Origin: Alphaproteobacteria bacterium
Lineage (GTDB): Bacteria > Pseudomonadota > Alphaproteobacteria > Micropepsales > Micropepsaceae
Assembly: GCA_028869725.1 (NCBI GenBank)
Contig: JAGWRJ010000740.1
Coordinates: 1-10,476 of the forward strand
DNA: 10,476 nt
Direction: 5' to 3'
The notes beneath the pieces are model-generated. The model did no database searches and was not told the origin of the DNA. It saw only the letters and a program-made list of their open reading frames with translations. Shown here in pieces: positions 6,651 through 10,476 of this stretch. A program made the position numbers and the translations under genes. Numbering within the stretch: position 1 is the stretch's first letter; every line of letters starts with the position of its first letter.

Positions 6651-7403
6651 TCAGATCCTCTCCAGCGCGAAATCCCGATCAAAAATCGCTTCAAGGCTGG
6701 TCAAGTTCATCCCATGCTTGAGATAGTTGTACGGGGTCAGATTTACCGCCTTGATCAATACCCGTTCGATTTTCGGTTCCCGCCCGTCATCATCGGCGGG
6801 CACCATGTCGAAATCCAAAACATTGATGCAGCCTGTATCCTGCTCAAAGGCAGAGGTTGCGCTCAATCCGGTGCCAGCGGCCCAGCTGAGGATAAGTCGA
6901 TTGATGCCCTCATGCGCAACGATCAGCATCTGCCGCCAGTCGGGCCGGCACAGCACGCGCTGAATGGCCCCGATGCTTCGTGCTTGGGCAGCCGTGAAGG
7001 CTTCACCGCCCTGCATCATGGTCGCGCCCGCCTCTGCGGCGCGTGCAAATTCGAACGACATCACGGCAATCAGGTCGCGCCGGTTTGAAATCGGGGTATT
7101 GGGAAGGCCACCCCGAATCTCGACTAGATCCTGATCGACCTCCAGTGGCGGTGCGGGATCAAGAAACGTGCGCACAACCTCCGCAGTTTCGCGCGTACGC
7201 GGAAGGCCGGAACAGATGACGCGATCAAGGACCACCCCGGCCAGTGCCCGGCCAGCAGCCTGTGCCTCCAGCTTTCCCCGGCTCGTCAGCGGGACCACGT
7301 GGAGGCTGCCACTGGCGACCACCTCTGGCGCCAGATAATCCACATGGCCATGCCGCATGAGATAAATGCGGCGCCGGCCTGTGGTTCCAGGCAGCGTATG
7401 CAT
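6651..7403 (-). CDS. Histidine phosphatase superfamily protein (phosphoglycerate mutase-like)
   Basis: This 250-residue protein belongs to the superfamily that forms a phosphohistidine intermediate. The catalytic motif is LMRHGHVDYL with R17 and H18; supporting active-site residues are R69 (SGLPRTRETA), E95 (LVEIRGG) and H164 (VAHEGINRLIL). These are the residues expected for a working enzyme. The substrate cannot be read from the sequence: members include phosphoglycerate mutases, cobalamin-pathway phosphatases, SixA and broad-specificity phosphatases. The ATG at 7403 has AGAGG 4 nt upstream. It lies 84 bp downstream of the racemase gene on the same strand, so it may be the last gene of that unit. 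The C-terminal 50 residues (KAVNLTPYNYLKHGMNLTSL) extend beyond the usual core. Confidence 0.85.
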   Translation of the reverse strand: MHTLPGTTGRRRIYLMRHGHVDYLAPEVVASGSLHVVPLTSRGKLEAQAAGRALAGVVLDRVICSGLPRTRETAEVVRTFLDPAPPLEVDQDLVEIRGGLPNTPISNRRDLIAVMSFEFARAAEAGATMMQGGEAFTAAQARSIGAIQRVLCRPDWRQMLIVAHEGINRLILSWAAGTGLSATSAFEQDTGCINVLDFDMVPADDDGREPKIERVLIKAVNLTPYNYLKHGMNLTSLEAIFDRDFALERI

Positions 7404-7424
7404 CAGGACCTCTCTGTCTGTTTC

Positions 7425-7450
7425 GGCCGGGGCATAATTGTCCCCGAGGC
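7425..7450. repeat. Small inverted repeat between racemase and phosphatase genes
   Basis: GGGGCA (7429-7434), loop TAAT, then TG and CCCC (7439-7440, 7442-7445) pair with one bulged base, flanked by GGCC at 7425-7428 and imperfectly matching sequence beyond. It sits in the 84 bp gap of the minus-strand unit and could act as an attenuator or mRNA stabiliser. The evidence is structural only. Confidence 0.25.
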
Positions 7451-7487
7451 TGGCCTAATCATCCCTGCCGTGTTCCACGTGCCGAGC

Positions 7488-8606
7488 CTAGAACGCGCCA
7501 CAACGTTCAAGGTTAGCAATCTCGCTATCCTCAAATCCCCAGCGCGACAGGCTCGCCCTATTGTCTGCGGCTTGGGGTGGTCCTTGAACCCTGCCAGGCG
7601 TACGCGAAAAACGTGGCGCCGGCGCGGGCTGGGTCACCCCCGCTACCTCGACAAAGGCGTCTCGGGCCCGGTTGTGGGGGTGCGCCGGGGCTTCGGCAAG
7701 ACTAAGCACCGGCGCGTAGCAGACATCGCTGCCGAGCATGATCTCATCCCACTCGTGCCGGGTCTTGGTCTTAAATACGGCAGCGATTTTCTCCTTAAGC
7801 GCACCCCAGGATCCCCTGTCCATCTGCGCCTTAAAAGCTGGATCCGAGATACCGCAGCGGGTGAGAAGCTGCTGATAGAATTGCGGTTCAATGGAACCGA
7901 TGGCGACAAACTTGCCATCCTTGGTCTCGTAGGTGTCGTAGAAGTGTGCCCCCGAATCAAGGAGGTTCTCACCGCGCGTATCGGACCACAGGCCCATGGA
8001 TTTCATACCGTAAAACATGGCCATGAGTGACGCGGCGCCGTCGGTCATGGCCGCGTCCACTACCTGCCCCTTACCCGAGCGCTGCGCTTCGATCAGTGCC
8101 GCCAGCATTCCCATCACGAGATAAAGGGCACCACCACCGAAGTCACCGACGAGATTGAGAGGCGGCACCGGCTTTCCGCCGCGCTGACCGATGCTGTGCA
8201 AGGCCCCGCTCAACGCAATGTAATTGATGTCGTGTCCGGCTGCCGCGGCCAACGGTCCGGACTGTCCCCAACCCGTCATCCGGCCGTAAACCAGCTTTGG
8301 GTTGCGCGCCAGGCAAACGTCCGGGCCTACCCCCAAGCGCTCCATGACGCCGGGGCGAAAGCCTTCTATGAGCCCGTCAGCAGCGGCGATCAGCTTCAAT
8401 GCCGCGGCGACCGCCTCTGGCTTCTTCATATCGAGCGCGACCGCCGCACGTCCTCGATAGGTTACCTCGGTCGGGCCGGGTGATCGCCCACCCTTGCGGT
8501 CGATGCGGATGATATCCGCCCCCATGTCCGACAACAGCATGGCCGCAAACGGTCCCGGACCGATACCGGCAAACTCGACAATTCGAATTCCTGACAGTGG
8601 TCCCAT
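7488..8606 (-). CDS. Alpha-methylacyl-CoA racemase (CoA-transferase family III / CaiB fold)
   Basis: Alpha-methylacyl-CoA racemase interconverts (2R)- and (2S)-2-methylacyl-CoA thioesters so that branched chains (phytanate/pristanate type, sterol side chains) can enter beta-oxidation. The opening GPLSGIRIVEFAGIGPGPFA and MLLSDMGADIIRIDR are characteristic of this subgroup. The catalytic residues known from the Mycobacterium tuberculosis enzyme (H126, D156, E241) correspond to H125 (AGHDINYIALSG), D155 (NLVGDFGGG) and E240 (GSIEPQFY). A CoA-transferase of this fold would carry a catalytic Asp at a different position, so racemase is preferred. The length of 372 is normal. The ribosome site upstream of the ATG at 8606 is weak. 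It lies 68 bp after the SDR gene on the same strand, so a joint role in branched acyl-CoA metabolism is plausible. Confidence 0.88.
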   Translation of the reverse strand: MGPLSGIRIVEFAGIGPGPFAAMLLSDMGADIIRIDRKGGRSPGPTEVTYRGRAAVALDMKKPEAVAAALKLIAAADGLIEGFRPGVMERLGVGPDVCLARNPKLVYGRMTGWGQSGPLAAAAGHDINYIALSGALHSIGQRGGKPVPPLNLVGDFGGGALYLVMGMLAALIEAQRSGKGQVVDAAMTDGAASLMAMFYGMKSMGLWSDTRGENLLDSGAHFYDTYETKDGKFVAIGSIEPQFYQQLLTRCGISDPAFKAQMDRGSWGALKEKIAAVFKTKTRHEWDEIMLGSDVCYAPVLSLAEAPAHPHNRARDAFVEVAGVTQPAPAPRFSRTPGRVQGPPQAADNRASLSRWGFEDSEIANLERCGAF

Positions 8607-8674
8607 AATCTAGCATCCCGTTGATTTCTTTGCGCGAGGTTAGCGAGCAAAAATCCGCTCGTAAACGCCACGGC

Positions 8675-9427
8675 TTAAAGCGATTGACCGTCATCGACGG
8701 TAAGGAGTGCACCGGTCACAGCGGCCGAACTGTCAGACGCGAGCAGAAGAAGCATGTCGTCAAGATCTTCCTCCCGCATCAATTGACGTCGCGGAAAGCT
8801 TTTGACCTGTGCCCGTCCGGCCTCGCTCCGAAACCAGTCCTGATTGAGTTCAGTTTCAATATAGCCCGGGCAGATGGAATTGACGTTGATGCCATATCTG
8901 GCCCATTCCCGTGCCAGACATTGAGTCATCATGGCAATACCTGCCTTAGACATGCAGTATGCCGTAAGTCCCGGTAGCACCCGAAAGGCGCCAATCGATG
9001 CAATATTGATAATGCGCCCGCCCCCACCACGAGCAATCATGCGCCGCGCGACTTCTGTTGCAAGTAAGAACGGGCCGCGGAGATTGGTGCCCATCACCTG
9101 ATCAAATCCTTCAGGGTCGAGATCGACGGCCGCACTCTGCACGTTCATGCCAGCATTATTTACGAGGATGTGGATAGGCCCAATTTGGCGCTCCGCCTCG
9201 TCCAAGGCCACAGGCAGACTTGACGCCTCAGTGACGTCCAGGGTGACTGCAACGCTGCGACACCCCGCTGCCGACAATTCCAGCTTCAATTCCTCTAATC
9301 TCTCCCGCCGACGCCCGGAAATCGCGACATCACAGCCGGAGCGGGCCAGAACATGCGCAAAATGTCGCCCCAGCCCGCTTGTTGCACCTGTCACGAAGGC
9401 GGTTTTGCCTGTTAGGTCGAATGGCAT
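8675..9427 (-). CDS. SDR-family NAD(P)-dependent oxidoreductase
   Basis: This is a classical short-chain dehydrogenase/reductase of 250 residues. It has the nucleotide-binding TGATSGLG (13-20), the NNAG motif (90-93), and the catalytic tetrad N115, S144, Y157, K161 (the last two in YCMSK). The Arg cluster SGRRRERLEE after the second strand (38-46) suggests a preference for NADP(H). The ending NSICPGYIETELN and VTGALLTVDDGQSL is of the 3-oxoacyl-ACP reductase/gluconate dehydrogenase type. The substrate cannot be assigned from sequence alone; the racemase gene just downstream hints at a hydroxyacyl-CoA or related lipid intermediate. The ATG at 9427 has GAGG upstream with a 9 nt spacer. It is probably the first gene of the minus-strand unit and is divergent from the FrnE-like gene. 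Confidence 0.9.
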   Translation of the reverse strand: MPFDLTGKTAFVTGATSGLGRHFAHVLARSGCDVAISGRRRERLEELKLELSAAGCRSVAVTLDVTEASSLPVALDEAERQIGPIHILVNNAGMNVQSAAVDLDPEGFDQVMGTNLRGPFLLATEVARRMIARGGGGRIINIASIGAFRVLPGLTAYCMSKAGIAMMTQCLAREWARYGINVNSICPGYIETELNQDWFRSEAGRAQVKSFPRRQLMREEDLDDMLLLLASDSSAAVTGALLTVDDGQSL

Positions 9428-9474
9428 CAGAATGATCCTCTATCTCCGAAAACGGACGATGCGCAGCCAGATTT

Positions 9475-9503
9475 TTGAATGCAACCTGCAAATCGGTTAG
9501 GCT
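9475..9503 (+). promoter_or_regulatory. Candidate sigma-70-type promoter for the FrnE-like gene
   Basis: TTGAAT (9475-9480) and TAGGCT (9498-9503) are separated by exactly 17 bp, in the 100 bp divergent gap and 25 bp before the ATG at 9528. The -10 match is modest. No comparable pair was found for the opposite SDR gene. Confidence 0.3.
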
Positions 9504-9527
9504 CACCGCCCTGGTGGAGTATTCGAC

Positions 9528-10181
9528 ATGAACATCATCATCGACGTCGTCTCGGACACGGTCTGCCCATGGTGCTTTATTGGCAAACGGCGCCTGGCCA
9601 AAGCTATGGCCAGCCGACCGCAGATCACCTTCGACGTGCGCTGGCGCGCCTACCGTCTTGATCCGACCGTTCCGCCTCAGGGCCTTGAGCGCAAGGCCTA
9701 TTTGAAGGCGCGCTTCGGCGACGATGATCGCGTACGTCAGATGGGCGAATCGATCCGCGAAGCTGGACGCATGGAAGACATTCATTTTGCCTATGAGCGC
9801 ATCACGCGTACGCCTAACACACTCGACTCGCACCGTCTGATCCGCTGGGCGGCGAGTGCAGGGGTACAGGACGACGTGGTCGAACGTCTCTTCAAAGCGT
9901 ATTTTGAAGAGGGACGCGACATCGGCTCTGCTGCGGTTCTTTGCGATATCGCAGCCGAAGCTGGAATGAATCAGGAGCTGGTCGCGCGTTTAATCGCCGA
10001 ACAAGCTGATGTCGAACTGATCGAACGCGAAGATGCCCTGGCGCATCAGATGGGAATATCTGGAGTTCCAACATTTATTTTCGCCAACCGCTATGCGGCG
10101 TCCGGCGCGCAGGAGCCAAACGTATTGCTGCAGATCATCGACCGGCTACAAGATGAGGCTAGCGTTGTCTCCAGTGCCTAA
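9528..10181 (+). CDS. FrnE-like DsbA-family oxidoreductase (cytoplasmic thioredoxin fold)
   Basis: The 217-residue protein has a thioredoxin-fold active site CPWC (C13-C16, in VVSDTVCPWCFIGKRRL), an inserted helical domain, and the cis-proline loop GISGVPTFIFANRY (P181) followed by SGAQ and a C-terminal helix. This is the DsbA/FrnE/2-hydroxychromene-2-carboxylate isomerase group. The CxxC favours a thiol-disulfide oxidoreductase; the isomerases of this fold generally replace the first cysteine. No signal peptide is present, so it probably acts in the cytoplasm. The client is unknown; Deinococcus FrnE has been linked to oxidative-stress tolerance. The ATG at 9528 has GGTGGAG upstream with an 8 nt spacer. 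Its stop (TAA, 10179-10181) overlaps the stop of the converging GGDEF gene. Confidence 0.9.
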   Translation: MNIIIDVVSDTVCPWCFIGKRRLAKAMASRPQITFDVRWRAYRLDPTVPPQGLERKAYLKARFGDDDRVRQMGESIREAGRMEDIHFAYERITRTPNTLDSHRLIRWAASAGVQDDVVERLFKAYFEEGRDIGSAAVLCDIAAEAGMNQELVARLIAEQADVELIEREDALAHQMGISGVPTFIFANRYAASGAQEPNVLLQIIDRLQDEASVVSSA

Positions 10182-10476
10182 GCCGCGGTTGCGATAACCC
10201 GGTTTCGACCCTCGCGCTTGGCGCGGTAAAGAGCCTGATCAGCACGACGTAACAGGGCATCAGCACTGTCATCATCCCCCTGCGAACCGGCAATGCCGAT
10301 ACTGATGGTGACCTGCAAAGTACCAGGAGCGGAGGTGATTTTGAACGGCTCAATCTCCACGTGTTTGCGCAGACGCTCCGCAACTGTTGTGGCAAAAGTC
10401 ACGTCGGTATCCGGCATGACAACCACGAATTCCTCGCCGCCGTAGCGGCAGGCAAGATCGATACCGCGAACATTGG
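10178..10476 (-). CDS. pleD: Diguanylate cyclase, C-terminal GGDEF part (PleD-like; 5' end outside the window)
   Basis: The frame is open from the right edge to a TAG at 10180-10178, so only about 98 C-terminal residues are present. They include RGIDLACRYGGEEFVVVMPD, which holds an intact GGEEF active site and, five residues before it, an intact RxxD product-inhibition site (RGID). VTISIGIAG and LLRRADQALYRAKREGRNRV complete the domain. It should therefore make cyclic di-GMP and be feedback-inhibited. The wording around the active site closely resembles Caulobacter PleD, a response regulator with two receiver domains, but that N-terminal part lies outside the window, so the PleD name is provisional; another GGDEF protein would share much of this. 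The 3' end converges on the FrnE-like gene with a 4 bp overlap of stop codons. Confidence 0.75.
   Translation of the reverse strand, partial: NVRGIDLACRYGGEEFVVVMPDTDVTFATTVAERLRKHVEIEPFKITSAPGTLQVTISIGIAGSQGDDDSADALLRRADQALYRAKREGRNRVIATAA

Noticed and set aside
6646..6660. Perfect palindrome GAGGATC-A-GATCCTC
   Set aside because: It overlaps the stop codon of the phosphatase gene and has only a 1 nt centre, so it cannot form a good hairpin; probably chance.
7299..8030. 243-codon open frame on the plus strand
   Set aside because: It crosses the start of the phosphatase gene and the 3' half of the racemase gene in antisense; both real genes have full motifs.

Overview
The window looks like an ordinary chromosomal stretch of an alphaproteobacterium, moderately GC-rich and tightly packed. 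The evidence is the block dgt, SPOR-domain protein, nagZ, scpA, scpB read on the minus strand, opposite erpA and xthA on the plus strand; this order is characteristic of Alphaproteobacteria. A PleD-like diguanylate cyclase at the right edge fits the same class. GANTC sites, the target of the alphaproteobacterial CcrM methyltransferase, are scarce: I count 17 by eye, where base composition would predict roughly 38. I cannot place the organism below class level. There are no rRNA or tRNA genes, CRISPR arrays, transposases or phage genes that I can see.

Layout. (1) 1-274 (+): the C-terminal end of ribonuclease D, cut by the window edge and closed by a hairpin at 274-303. (2) 316-5335 (-): dgt (dNTP hydrolysis), a membrane-anchored SPOR protein (peptidoglycan binding), nagZ (cell-wall recycling), scpA and scpB (kleisin and winged-helix partner of SMC). 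nagZ and scpA are joined by an ATGA overlap. scpA and scpB are separated by 217 bp, which may hold a 25-codon upstream reading frame that overlaps the scpB start. (3) 5399-6530 (+): erpA (Fe-S cluster insertion) and xthA (exonuclease III), divergent from dgt. (4) 6651-9427 (-): a probable three-gene unit of SDR oxidoreductase, alpha-methylacyl-CoA racemase (CoA-transferase family III fold) and histidine phosphatase. It converges on xthA around a hairpin. (5) 9528-10181 (+): a FrnE-like DsbA-family oxidoreductase, divergent from the SDR. (6) 10178-10476 (-): the C-terminal end of a GGDEF protein whose stop codon overlaps that of the FrnE-like gene.

How the genes relate: the left block groups chromosome and cell-envelope housekeeping (nucleotide pools, septal peptidoglycan, wall recycling, chromosome condensation) with DNA repair and Fe-S assembly. 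The 6.6-9.4 kb unit looks catabolic, for branched-chain acyl-CoA. I found no convincing undescribed system. The most notable observations are the absence of argS between dgt and the SPOR gene, three GANTC sites packed into that same gap (two of them in an inverted repeat), and the wide scpA-scpB spacer with its possible coupled small ORF.
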